A stretch of DNA of 64,000 nucleotides from Sulfitobacter sp. S190. Its GTDB lineage: Bacteria; Pseudomonadota; Alphaproteobacteria; Rhodobacterales; Rhodobacteraceae. Position 1 is the stretch's first letter; each line of letters begins with the position of its first letter. Location: the NCBI RefSeq assembly GCF_025141935.1, contig NZ_CP081120.1, positions 2,418,001 through 2,482,000 of the forward strand, given 5' to 3'. This document shows positions 17,690 through 26,141 of this stretch, in pieces. Both the position numbers and the translations under genes were made by a program. The notes beneath the pieces were generated by a model that ran no database searches, was not told the origin of the DNA, and saw nothing but the letters and a program-made list of their open reading frames with translations.

Positions 17690-18994
17690 ATGAACCTACT
17701 TTATGCAAACGATAAGGCGGGCACCTATCCCGAAAGCTGGTACGCGGCCACGGCGGATGCTTTGCCGTTTTTCGAGCCGATGCGCGGCGCGCAAAAAGCC
17801 GACGTCTGCATTGTGGGCGCAGGCTACACCGGATTGTCGGCGGCGCTGCACCTTGCGCAGGCAGGTCGCGATGTTGTGTTGCTTGACGCCCAACGCGTCG
17901 GGTTCGGCGCGTCCGGGCGCAACGGCGGTCAGCTCGGCTCGGGTCAGCGCATGGAGCAGGACGCGCTCGAAGGCTTGATGGGTGCTCCCGAGGCCGCCAA
18001 GCTGTGGGAGCTTGCCGAAGAGGCCAAGACACTGGTCAAGGATCTGATCGCGGCCCACGACATCGACTGCTATCTCAAGCCCGGTATCGCCTATACCGCC
18101 TCGACGGACGCTGATGTGCGCCATTTGCATGAGTACGCGCAGTTCCTCTCGGACCGCTACGGCTATGACCAGATAGACACGCTGGATCACGCGGCACTGC
18201 AACAGGTGTGCCGGTCACCCGACTTCCGCGGCGGCATACTCGATATGGGGTCCGCACATCTGCACCCGCTGCGCTTTGCGCTTGGGCTGGCGCGGGCTGC
18301 GGCCAAGGCGGGCGTGCGTATCCACGAACGCTCGGCCGTGCACCGCATCGATGAAGGCACCCCCGCTACCGTGCGCACCGACGCGGGCCATGTGGTTGCG
18401 GATCACGTCATTCTGGCATGCAACGGGTATCTTGGCGGCCTGAACCGCAACGTCGCCGCGCGGGTGATGCCGATCAACAATTTCATCGCGGCCACCGAAC
18501 CTCTGGGCAGTCGCGCTCAGGACATCCTGCCGCGCGATGTTGCCGTCGCCGATAGCCGGTTCGTGGTCAATTACTTCCGGTTAAGCCACGATGGTCGTCT
18601 CCTGTTCGGGGGCGGTGAAAGCTATGGCTACCGGTTTCCGAAAGACATCGCCGCGAAGGTGCGCAAACCGATGTCGGTGGTCTTTCCCCAGTTGCGCGAT
18701 GTCCGGATCGACTACGCATGGGGCGGCACATTGGGCATCACTATGAAACGCATGCCCTACCTGGCACGGTTGGGCGCGAACATGTTGTCGGCCTCGGGCT
18801 ACAGCGGTCACGGTGTCGGGACCGCCACCCATGCGGGGGCCTTGATGGCGCAGGTCATCGCGGGCGATAGCGATGGCTTTGACCTCATGGCGCGGGTGCC
18901 GAATACCCCCTTCCCCGGAGGGCCGGCGATGCGCAACCCGATGCTCGTTCTCGCGATGAGCTGGTATGCCATGCGCGACAGGCTCGGCATTTAA
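17690..18994 (+). CDS. FAD-dependent amine oxidoreductase (gamma-glutamylputrescine oxidase-like)
   Basis: 434 residues of the DAO/glycine-oxidase fold. The dinucleotide motif ADVCIVGAGYTGLSAALHLAQAG lies near residue 40, followed by FGASGRNGGQLGSGQRMEQD, typical of PuuB-type gamma-glutamylputrescine oxidases. The C-terminal ASGYSGHGVGTATHAG closes the FAD site. It would oxidise the gamma-glutamylated amine to the aldehyde; the aldehyde dehydrogenase that should follow is not in this window. The start at 17690 is chosen over the upstream GTG and extended frame, which overlap the previous gene. Confidence 0.88.
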   Translation: MNLLYANDKAGTYPESWYAATADALPFFEPMRGAQKADVCIVGAGYTGLSAALHLAQAGRDVVLLDAQRVGFGASGRNGGQLGSGQRMEQDALEGLMGAPEAAKLWELAEEAKTLVKDLIAAHDIDCYLKPGIAYTASTDADVRHLHEYAQFLSDRYGYDQIDTLDHAALQQVCRSPDFRGGILDMGSAHLHPLRFALGLARAAAKAGVRIHERSAVHRIDEGTPATVRTDAGHVVADHVILACNGYLGGLNRNVAARVMPINNFIAATEPLGSRAQDILPRDVAVADSRFVVNYFRLSHDGRLLFGGGESYGYRFPKDIAAKVRKPMSVVFPQLRDVRIDYAWGGTLGITMKRMPYLARLGANMLSASGYSGHGVGTATHAGALMAQVIAGDSDGFDLMARVPNTPFPGGPAMRNPMLVLAMSWYAMRDRLGI

Positions 18995-19024
18995 CCCACC
19001 CGATGTGACGTATTTTTTATCTCG

Positions 19025-19038
19025 GACGCCTTGGCGTC
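19025..19038. promoter_or_regulatory. Palindrome GACGCCTTGGCGTC upstream of the DegT aminotransferase
   Basis: Perfect 14-base palindrome in an A+T-rich 95-base gap. It could be an operator or, with the preceding TTTTTTATC, the edge of a promoter. No T run follows it, so it is not a clear terminator. Confidence 0.3.
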
Positions 19039-19089
19039 GCCATATTCTTGTTTTACAAAATTGAAAACACGGATTCGGAGTTTTGAAAT

Positions 19090-20265
19090 ATGCGGCTTCC
19101 AGACATTCACCAGGCAGAACCCCTCCCGGACGCCGTGCGCAGCGAGGTCGACCGCCTCCTGCGCACCGGCGATCTGTTTCGCTATACCGCCGAGGCCGAC
19201 GCGCCTGCGACGCTGCTGGAAACCGAATTCGCCGCCATGATGGGCGTCAAATACGCGTTGGCGGTCTCCTCCTGCTCGGCGGCGTTGTTCTTGTCGCTCA
19301 AGGCGCTTGACCTGCCCCGCGACGCCCGTGTGCTGATCCCGGGCTTCACCTTTGCGGCCGTACCGTCGGCCGTGGTACATGCCGATTGCCAGCCTGTCTT
19401 GTGCGAAGTCGACGCGACCTACCGCATCGACCTAGAGGATTTCGCAGCCAAGCTGGCGGGTGTCGACGCCGTCATCATCAGCCACATGCGCGGGCATACG
19501 TCAGACATGGACGCTATCCTGCGCCTGTGCGAGGCCGCGGATGTGCCGATGATCGAAGATGCGGCCCACTCGCTGGGGACGATATGGCGTGGACGGCGCA
19601 TCGGCACACTGGGGCGCATCGGCTGTTTTTCCTTCCAGAGTTACAAGATGATCAACGCGGGCGAAGGGGGCATCCTCGTCACCGACGATGCCGATCTGGT
19701 CGCCCGCGCCATCATCATGTCCGGCGCGTACGAACATAACTGGAAAAAGCATCAGGCCCTGCAAGAGGCGTTTGCCACCCACCAGAACCGGCTCCCCCTT
19801 TATAATCTGCGGCTGAACAATCTATCGGCGGCGCTGGTGCGGGCACAGTTGCCGGAACTGCCGCGCCGCGTTGCGGACGGTCGGCGCAACCATGATCTGG
19901 TGGCCGGTCTGCTGGCCACATCGCCGCATATCTGCGTACCCTCACCGCTGCCGGGCGAAGAACGCGCACCGGATTCGATCCAGTTCAATCTGGTCGGGCT
20001 GGACACCGCCGGGATCGCCGCTTTTGCCGACCGCGCGGCAGCTGCGGGCGTCAAGGTTCAGGTGTTCGGTCTAAGTGCGGACAACGCGCGCGCCTTCTGG
20101 AACTGGAAATTCATCGACGATCTGCCGGACTTGCCGCAGACGCGCGCGATGCTGATGCAGGCCTGCGACGTACGCCTGCCCGTCCAACTGACGCCCGATG
20201 ACTGCCATGCTGTTGCGCAGGTGCTGCTCGACGCCGTGTCAGACGTCAGCAAAGCTGCCGCCTGA
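19090..20265 (+). CDS. DegT/DnrJ/EryC1/StrS-family PLP aminotransferase
   Basis: 391-residue PLP enzyme. The family signature is clear: VSSCSAALFLSLKAL, IPGFTFAAVPSAV, MIEDAAHSLG and the lysine that holds PLP in SFQSYKMINAGEGG. Most relatives make amino sugars, but some act on other amines or ketones. It follows the amine-catabolism genes in the same direction with its own A+T-rich upstream region, so a link to that pathway is possible but unproven. No sugar biosynthesis genes are near. Confidence 0.88.
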   Translation: MRLPDIHQAEPLPDAVRSEVDRLLRTGDLFRYTAEADAPATLLETEFAAMMGVKYALAVSSCSAALFLSLKALDLPRDARVLIPGFTFAAVPSAVVHADCQPVLCEVDATYRIDLEDFAAKLAGVDAVIISHMRGHTSDMDAILRLCEAADVPMIEDAAHSLGTIWRGRRIGTLGRIGCFSFQSYKMINAGEGGILVTDDADLVARAIIMSGAYEHNWKKHQALQEAFATHQNRLPLYNLRLNNLSAALVRAQLPELPRRVADGRRNHDLVAGLLATSPHICVPSPLPGEERAPDSIQFNLVGLDTAGIAAFADRAAAAGVKVQVFGLSADNARAFWNWKFIDDLPDLPQTRAMLMQACDVRLPVQLTPDDCHAVAQVLLDAVSDVSKAAA

Positions 20266-20276
20266 CATCCGCGCGC

Positions 20277-20843
20277 TTATTTCAGCTTCGACAATTTGTC
20301 CTGAAGCTCGGACAACTGGCGCTTGATCGCGTCCAGATCCTCGGTTTTTTCCGCAGGCTTGGCCGTGGGCGCGGCTTCTGCTTCGCCGGGGCCCGTGGTG
20401 CCCCCTTTCCAGCCGCTGGTCATCGCCTTCATGAACGCCTGTTGCTGCGCCTGCATTGCCTCGAAGCCGGGCATGCTGGACAGCGGGTTCATGGTGCTCA
20501 TGTTTTCCATCACCTTGGCCTGCCCGTCGCGCAGCATCGAAAAGCTCTGCTGCAGGAATTCGGGCACGACGCTGACGCCGCCCGTCATATAGCTGCGCAC
20601 CAGATCGTTGAGCACATCGACCGGCAAGACGTTTTCGCCCCGGCTTTCGTGTTCTGCAATGATCTGAAGAAGATACTGGCGTGTCAGGTCGTCACCGCTC
20701 TTGAGATCGACGATCTGGACCTCGCGGCCATCACGGATGAACCCGGAAATATCCTCAAGCGTCACGTAATCGCTTGTTTCGGTATTATAGAGCCTGCGGC
20801 TCGCGTAACGCTTGATCAATAGGGGCTTGCCCGTTTCAGCCAC
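20277..20843 (-). CDS. phaR: PHA synthesis repressor PhaR
   Basis: 188-residue regulator. The N-terminus has the diagnostic LLIKRYASRRLYNTETSDYVTLEDISGFIRDG (PHB/PHA accumulation regulator DNA-binding domain), followed by the second domain with VLNDLVRSYMTGGVSVVPEFLQQSF. The C-terminus is Met/Gln-rich then acidic. PhaR senses PHA granules and represses phasin genes and itself. The nearby TGC-rich sites at 20868, 21494 and 23396 are candidate operators. Confidence 0.95.
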   Translation of the reverse strand: MAETGKPLLIKRYASRRLYNTETSDYVTLEDISGFIRDGREVQIVDLKSGDDLTRQYLLQIIAEHESRGENVLPVDVLNDLVRSYMTGGVSVVPEFLQQSFSMLRDGQAKVMENMSTMNPLSSMPGFEAMQAQQQAFMKAMTSGWKGGTTGPGEAEAAPTAKPAEKTEDLDAIKRQLSELQDKLSKLK

Positions 20844-20867
20844 GTAATGTCCTCCCCGACGCGGTTT

Positions 20868-20880
20868 GCTGCATTGCAGC
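20868..20880. promoter_or_regulatory. Candidate PhaR operator upstream of phaR
   Basis: GCTGCATTGCAGC is a perfect 13-base palindrome around a central T, 25 bases upstream of the phaR start. It shares GCA-N-TGCAGC with the phasin and phaC/phaZ sites, which fits autoregulation by PhaR. In Paracoccus and Rhodobacter PhaR is known to bind TGC/GCA-type sites. Confidence 0.6.
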
Positions 20881-20896
20881 CTAGACGTGGCCCGCG

Positions 20897-20930
20897 CAAA
20901 AAGAAAGGGCGAGCTGTTTCCAGCCCGCCC
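20897..20930 (-). terminator. Rho-independent terminator of the phasin gene
   Basis: Read on the minus strand, GGGCGGGCTG, a GAAA loop and CAGCTCGCCC form a ten-base stem with one G-T pair, followed by TTTCTTTTT. It lies about 45 bases after the phasin stop and before phaR, so the two genes are transcribed separately. Confidence 0.88.
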
Positions 20931-20975
20931 CGACGCATCCCGACAAAATCGGGGTTTGCGCTCAAAACCCAGCGA

Positions 20976-21422
20976 TTACTTCGCTGTTGCTTTTTTCGCA
21001 GCTGCCTGCACGTCGTTGGACGCTTTGGCCATCGCTGTTGTCGCTTCGTCGGACATGTCTTTGCCCGCAGCCATCATCAGCTCGACCGTATCCATTTGCA
21101 CTTTCTTCGCGACTTCGGCGAATGCTGCCATGTGCTCGGCGGCTGTTTCGCTGTATGCGGTCGCGAAATCTGTCATCGCTTTGGCGTAATCCGCAGGCTC
21201 TGCTTTCGCTTTCGCCATGTCGGACAGTTTTGCAACGGTGTCTTTTGTCCAAGCCGAGGAAATCTCGGTGGATTTTTCAACAGCCGACAGCGCCACGCTG
21301 GACAGTTTTTCGTTCAGTGTCGCGGTTGTCTTGAAGGAAGCTTCCATCGCGGAGGTGTCCACAGGGAATGCGCCCATCATGTCTTTCATCATCGCGGTCA
21401 TGTCTGGTGTCTTCGTAGCCAT
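20976..21422 (-). CDS. phaP: Phasin (PHA granule coat protein)
   Basis: 148-residue amphipathic helical protein rich in Ala, Lys, Met and Thr with no Cys, matching phasin composition. The core FKTTATLNEKLSSVALSAVEKSTEI and the repeating AKA segments fit the phasin coiled structure. It coats PHA granules and stabilises them. ATG at 21422 is preferred over that at 21428 because AAAGGA then has normal spacing. Flanked by its own terminator and a strong inverted repeat upstream. Confidence 0.88.
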   Translation of the reverse strand: MATKTPDMTAMMKDMMGAFPVDTSAMEASFKTTATLNEKLSSVALSAVEKSTEISSAWTKDTVAKLSDMAKAKAEPADYAKAMTDFATAYSETAAEHMAAFAEVAKKVQMDTVELMMAAGKDMSDEATTAMAKASNDVQAAAKKATAK

Positions 21423-21493
21423 TGTCATAATCCTTTGTTTGCGTCAGTGCGGGGGCCATCCCCCAGCGTTTCTGCGTCTGCAAACAATATAGA

Positions 21494-21534
21494 TGCTGCA
21501 CTGCGGCATTTCAAGCTTTTTCTGCAGTGCAGCA
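21494..21534. promoter_or_regulatory. Inverted-repeat PhaR operator upstream of the phasin gene
   Basis: TGCTGCACTGC (21494-21504) and GCAGTGCAGCA (21524-21534) are perfect 11-base inverted copies 19 bases apart, in the 146-base gap between phaC and phaP. Each arm carries the GCA-N-TGCAGC core. Two sites fit strong phasin repression when no granules are present. Confidence 0.65.
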
Positions 21535-21568
21535 TAAGCCGCCAGATTGTCAATAAAATGCTTTCGGA

Positions 21569-23374
21569 TCAGCCCCTTGCCTTTACGGCAACGTAGGTTC
21601 CCGGCGCGTCGCCCAAAATTTTTCTATCGCCCTCACCGGGATTTCGGGCAGGAATCATCTTGCCTGAGCGGCGTTTGAGCCACTTTTCCCAACGGGGCCA
21701 CCACGACCCCTTGTGGAACTTCGCGCCTTCCAGCCAGTCTTCGTACTGCAGGTCCAGATCGGTATTGGTGTAATGCCCGTATTTGCCTTTGCTGGGCGGA
21801 TTGACGATGCCCGCGATATGGCCCGACTGCGTCATGATAAACGTCTTGTCGTCGCTGCCCATCTGCTGGACCCCGCGGTAGCTGTCTTTCCACGGCGCGA
21901 TGTGATCGGTTTCGCACGCGATGGCGCAGACGGGAACGTCGACATCGTCCAGCGAGAGCCTCTCCCCGCACAGATCAAAGCCGCCTTCGGCAAGCTCGTT
22001 GCGCTGGCACAGGCCGCGCAGATACTGCATCGCCATCTTGGCAGGCAGGTTTGCGCCGTCTCCGTTCCAGTACAGCAGGTCAAAGGCAGGGGGCGTCTCT
22101 CCCATCATGTAGCTTTTGACAGCGGGCCCGTAGACCAGATCATTGGACCGCAGGAACGAAAACGTCCGCGCCATGATGATCGACGGCAACATCCCCTTGT
22201 CGCTTGTTTCCGCCTCTATCCCGTCGATGAAGTCATCCGTCAGGAAGGGCTGGAATTCTCCCTGATCGCCGAAATCGGTCAAGGCCGTGAACAAGGTGGC
22301 AGATTTGATCGACCGGTCACCGCGCTTTTTCATCAGGGACAGGGTCAATGACAAAGTGGTGCCCGCGATGCAGTAGCCGACCGCGTTGACCTTATCCTCG
22401 CCCGTGATCGCCTTCACTTCGCGGATCGCGGTCATGTAGCCATCCTCGACATAATCTTCCATCCCTACGTCACGGTAGGTGCTGTCGGGATTGACCCAGG
22501 ACACCATGAACAGCGTATAGCCCTGATCCACGATCCATTTGACCAGACTGTTCTGCTCCTTGAGATCGAGAATATAGAACTTGTTGATCCATGGCGGAAA
22601 GATCACGACGGGCGTCTTGTGGACGTCTTCGGTGCTCGGCGCGTACTGGATCAATTCGAACATCCGGTTGCGGAACACCACCTTGCCCGGCGAGGTCGCA
22701 ATGTTACGGCCCAGCTCGAAAGCATCCTCATCGGCCAGACGCACGATCATTTCGCCGTCGTTGGCTTCCAGATCGGCAATCAGGTTCTCCAGCCCCCGGA
22801 TCAGGCTCTCGCCCTCCGTCTCGACCGCGCGCTGCAGGGCATCGGGATTGGTGGGCAGGAAATTGGTCGGGCTCATCATGTCGATGATCTGGCGACTGAA
22901 GTATTGCAGCCGCTGCTTTTCGCGCGGATCCATATCGTCCACGTCCTCGACGGCCTGCCGCAGGGCGTCGGCGTTGATCATGTACTGTTGCTTGACGAAG
23001 TTGAAATAGGGGTGCTTTTCCCACATCGGGTTGGCAAACCGCCGGTCCGCGGGGGTGCGGTCCTCCGGGGCTTTCAGCTCTCCGCTGGCCAGCGCCTGTT
23101 GTGCCTCGACAAAGTGGGTGACGGATTTTGTCCAGTACTCGAGCTGGTGTTCGATCAGCTTGGCCGGATTGTTCATCGCCTCGCTCATATAGGCCTGTGC
23201 TGCTTTTGCGAACAACTCTTGATTCGGGCCATCCAGCGCGGGCTGGTGTGTGGACCGGTGCGTCAGCACGTGGCTCAAACGCTCGCGTAACGCATCAACT
23301 TTACTGAGGTTTTCTGTCATCCGTGCCAACGAAGCCGCAGTTGGTTCACCATTTTGCGTCGTATCGGTTGTCAT
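21569..23374 (-). CDS. phaC: Class I poly(3-hydroxyalkanoate) synthase
   Basis: 601-residue granule-bound enzyme polymerising (R)-3-hydroxyacyl-CoA. The nucleophile sits in the lipase-box-like GYC335IAGT; the catalytic Asp is in ACETDHIAPWKD and the His in SGHIAGIVNPP. The N-terminal helical domain of about 200 residues and the segment PPWINKFYILDL are typical of class I. The start MTTDTTQNGE at 23374 has GAAGG seven bases upstream. Divergent from phaZ with 107 bases between them. Confidence 0.96.
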   Translation of the reverse strand: MTTDTTQNGEPTAASLARMTENLSKVDALRERLSHVLTHRSTHQPALDGPNQELFAKAAQAYMSEAMNNPAKLIEHQLEYWTKSVTHFVEAQQALASGELKAPEDRTPADRRFANPMWEKHPYFNFVKQQYMINADALRQAVEDVDDMDPREKQRLQYFSRQIIDMMSPTNFLPTNPDALQRAVETEGESLIRGLENLIADLEANDGEMIVRLADEDAFELGRNIATSPGKVVFRNRMFELIQYAPSTEDVHKTPVVIFPPWINKFYILDLKEQNSLVKWIVDQGYTLFMVSWVNPDSTYRDVGMEDYVEDGYMTAIREVKAITGEDKVNAVGYCIAGTTLSLTLSLMKKRGDRSIKSATLFTALTDFGDQGEFQPFLTDDFIDGIEAETSDKGMLPSIIMARTFSFLRSNDLVYGPAVKSYMMGETPPAFDLLYWNGDGANLPAKMAMQYLRGLCQRNELAEGGFDLCGERLSLDDVDVPVCAIACETDHIAPWKDSYRGVQQMGSDDKTFIMTQSGHIAGIVNPPSKGKYGHYTNTDLDLQYEDWLEGAKFHKGSWWPRWEKWLKRRSGKMIPARNPGEGDRKILGDAPGTYVAVKARG

Positions 23375-23395
23375 ATCAAACCTTCCGTCATATCT

Positions 23396-23414
23396 TTGCA
23401 CCTGCAGCATTTGC
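23396..23414. promoter_or_regulatory. Candidate PhaR site between phaC and phaZ
   Basis: TTGCACCTGCAGCATTTGC contains GCA-CC-TGCAGC, the same core as the phaR and phasin sites with a two-base spacer. It lies between the divergent phaC and phaZ starts and could affect both. Confidence 0.45.
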
Positions 23415-23481
23415 GTCGCCCGCGGTCGAGGGGGAGTGACGGGTCGCCCGATTGTCGGGCTTTGAGTACAGGAGTTCCCCA

Positions 23482-24768
23482 ATGCGCTTTATGGCATCTT
23501 ACGACCTGATGGAGACAATCCGCAACACGAACCAGTGGCTCGGTGCCTCTGCCCTTGCGATGGCATCCTACCCCGCCGTTTCTATCTTTCCCAACCCAGC
23601 GTTGCAATGGATGGGCGCGTGGGGCGAAGTGACCGAACGGACATTTTCGCGCATGGTCCTGAAACCGGACTGGAACATCCCGCCTTTCGTCGGCGCGACC
23701 GGTCAGGACCGCATGGTCACGGAAGAAATCGAAATCGCCGGTGACTTTGGCGACCTGCTGCATTTCCGTGTGCAGGGACGCACCAGCAAGAAACGCAAGG
23801 TTCTGCTGGTCGCGCCGATGTCGGGCCACTACGCCACGCTGTTGCGCTCCACCGTGATCAGCCTGCTGCCGGATTGCGATGTCTACATCACCGATTGGCA
23901 CAACGCGCGCGACATTCCCGTCAGCGCGGGCAAATTCGATGTCGAAGATTACACCATGTATCTGGTCGACTACATGCGCCACCTTGGCCCCGACACCCAT
24001 GTGATCGCCGTGTGCCAGCCCGCGCCTCTCACTTTGGCCGCGACTGCGTATCTGGCCGAAGAAGACCCGGACGCACAGCCCCGCACGCTCACCCTGATCG
24101 GGGGGCCGATCGACCCCGACGCGGCGCCGACCGAAGTGACCGACTTTGGCCATTCCGTCACCATGGGCCAGCTCGAAGAGCTGATGATCCAGCGCGTGGG
24201 CTTCAAATATGCGGGCGTCGGACGTCTGGTCTATCCCGGATTGCTACAGCTTTCGTCCTTCATCTCGATGAACATCGACACCCATCGCGATGCCTTTATC
24301 GGGCAGATTAAGCGCGTGGCGACCGGCGATGCGCACGAGCACGACAAGCACAACAAATTTTACGACGAATATCTGGCCGTTATGGACATGCCTGCCGAGT
24401 TTTACCTCAGCACCGTCGACCGCGTGTTCAAACGGGGCGAGATCGCCAAGAACCAGTTCACCGTGCGCGGCAAAAAGGTCGATATCGGCAAGATCACGAC
24501 CGTTGCGGTAAAGACCGTCGAAGGCACCAAGGATGATATTTCGGCGCCCGGGCAATGCGTGGCCGCACTTGACCTGTGCAGCGGGCTTCCGGCTAACAAA
24601 AAGGCCAGCCATGTCGAAGAAGGCGCGGGCCATTACGGTATCTTCGCCGGTAAAAGCTGGCGCAACAACATCCGCCCTCTGGTGCTGAACTTCATTGACG
24701 CCAACGACGGACCGCCCGCCAAGAAAGCGCGCAAGCAAAAGGCAGCAAACAAGAACGCCGCGGCCTGA
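23482..24768 (+). CDS. phaZ: Intracellular PHA depolymerase
   Basis: 428-residue alpha/beta-hydrolase-type depolymerase that mobilises stored PHA. Begins MRFMASYDLMETIRNTNQW, typical of the short-chain-length intracellular PhaZ family. The nucleophile is a cysteine in VCQPAP, as in PhaZ1 of Cupriavidus; the catalytic His lies near EEGAGHYGIFAG. The C-terminus is Lys/Ala-rich. CAGGAG lies seven bases upstream of the ATG. It ends 4 bases before a GFA-like gene, which may be cotranscribed. Confidence 0.93.
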   Translation: MRFMASYDLMETIRNTNQWLGASALAMASYPAVSIFPNPALQWMGAWGEVTERTFSRMVLKPDWNIPPFVGATGQDRMVTEEIEIAGDFGDLLHFRVQGRTSKKRKVLLVAPMSGHYATLLRSTVISLLPDCDVYITDWHNARDIPVSAGKFDVEDYTMYLVDYMRHLGPDTHVIAVCQPAPLTLAATAYLAEEDPDAQPRTLTLIGGPIDPDAAPTEVTDFGHSVTMGQLEELMIQRVGFKYAGVGRLVYPGLLQLSSFISMNIDTHRDAFIGQIKRVATGDAHEHDKHNKFYDEYLAVMDMPAEFYLSTVDRVFKRGEIAKNQFTVRGKKVDIGKITTVAVKTVEGTKDDISAPGQCVAALDLCSGLPANKKASHVEEGAGHYGIFAGKSWRNNIRPLVLNFIDANDGPPAKKARKQKAANKNAAA

Positions 24769-24772
24769 CGCC

Positions 24773-25342
24773 ATGACGGACGTCAGCTTTTCGTGCGTCT
24801 GTGGCAAGATTTGCGGCACTGTTCTTCAGGCCGGTCCCGCGCGCGGCACCCACGCGCAGTGCCACTGCAAAAGCTGCCGTCGTGGCGAGATCCAGAAAGC
24901 GCCGGATGCCGAGGCGCCGGACCTGATCGGCATTTATCAGACCTCGCCGCACCTGCTGCGCATTGAAACAGGCAAAGACCTGCTTGGCGCGTTTTCCTAT
25001 GGCCCCCGCAATCTGCTGCGCTGGTATGCGACGTGCTGCGGCAGCGCGATGTTCAATTCGCCGCGCAATCCGAAAATGGCATTTGTCGGCATACGCACGG
25101 ATCGGTTGGCAGACACGGACGCAATCGGACCCGTGACAGGCAGGGCATTCGTGCCGACCAAGGGCGGCAAGACACGCCATGAAGGTCTGCGCACGCTCGT
25201 CGTCAACGCGGTCACCCGCATTCTTGGCAACAGGTTCTCTGGCCGCTGGAAAGAAACGCCCCTGTTCGATTTGCCCGATGCCACACCCGTGGCCTCCGTC
25301 GAAGTCATCGCGCCCGCAGACAGGGCTCGCGTGACGGCGTAG
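24773..25342 (+). CDS. GFA-like zinc-binding protein (DUF6151 type)
   Basis: 189 residues. Cys pairs SCVCGKICG near the N-terminus, CHCKSCRRG near residue 31 and YATCCGSAMF in the middle match the Zn-binding pattern of glutathione-dependent formaldehyde-activating (GFA) proteins. Despite the name, most members have no proven formaldehyde activity. It starts 4 bases after phaZ, so it probably shares that transcript. Confidence 0.82.
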   Translation: MTDVSFSCVCGKICGTVLQAGPARGTHAQCHCKSCRRGEIQKAPDAEAPDLIGIYQTSPHLLRIETGKDLLGAFSYGPRNLLRWYATCCGSAMFNSPRNPKMAFVGIRTDRLADTDAIGPVTGRAFVPTKGGKTRHEGLRTLVVNAVTRILGNRFSGRWKETPLFDLPDATPVASVEVIAPADRARVTA

Positions 25343-25346
25343 GCCG

Positions 25347-26057
25347 CTATTGCAGGACGTAGGGTTGCGCCAACCATTCGCGCAGCGCCGCTGTCGTTTC
25401 GTCCGGCTGTTCCAGCGTCGGCAGATGCCCCGCGCCCTCCAGCACATGCAGTTTCGCATAGGGGATCAGTTCGGCCATGAATTCATGGCGCTTGACCGGG
25501 CATAGCGCGTCATGCGCACCGCACAGCACGAGCGCCGGCACCTTGCATTTGCGCAGCGTGACCTGCTGGTCCTTGCGCCGCTGCAGCACGCGGGACTGGC
25601 GGATGAACGTATCGGGGCCCAACGTCTGTGCCATTTCCATGACCAGATCGAGGATTTCGGACCGGAACGGCCCCGGCGCGAGGTAATTCGGCTTCATCTC
25701 GTCGCGCATAACCTCAAGCAGCCGACCCGACCGGACCTTGACGATCTGCGGTTCGCGATTGGCCGCAACCACCGGGGTTTCGGCAAGCGGGTTGGTGTCC
25801 ATCAGCGCGATGCGGCTCACGCGGTCGGGGGCGCGGCGCAGGATTTCCATCGCGACGATACCGCCCATCGACAACCCGGCAAGCGCAAATCTCTTGGGCA
25901 GGATATCCAGCAGCCCCGAGGCAATCTCCTCGACCCTGTCGCCCTGGGTGATCGGGGCCACCATCACGGCCGTATCCGCCGAAAGCTCTGCAATCTGCGG
26001 GCCGAACAGCCGCGCATCGCACATCATGCCCGGCAAAAGGACCAACGCCTCACCCAT
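25347..26057 (-). CDS. Alpha/beta hydrolase
   Basis: 236 residues. Oxyanion region LVLLPGMMCDARLFG, nucleophile elbow GLSMGG, Asp in LCGAHDALCPV and His in EGAGHLP complete a catalytic triad. Substrate unknown; the fold fits small esterases or lactonases. GGAGA lies upstream of the ATG at 26057. Convergent with the GFA-like gene, only 4 bases apart. Confidence 0.88.
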   Translation of the reverse strand: MGEALVLLPGMMCDARLFGPQIAELSADTAVMVAPITQGDRVEEIASGLLDILPKRFALAGLSMGGIVAMEILRRAPDRVSRIALMDTNPLAETPVVAANREPQIVKVRSGRLLEVMRDEMKPNYLAPGPFRSEILDLVMEMAQTLGPDTFIRQSRVLQRRKDQQVTLRKCKVPALVLCGAHDALCPVKRHEFMAELIPYAKLHVLEGAGHLPTLEQPDETTAALREWLAQPYVLQ

Positions 26058-26141
26058 ATTCGTGCTCTCCTGATTTGCCCGTCGTGCGTAGGTAGACACG
26101 CAATGCCGCAAGCTTCAAGGCGGCGCAACCGCCTGCGGCGA

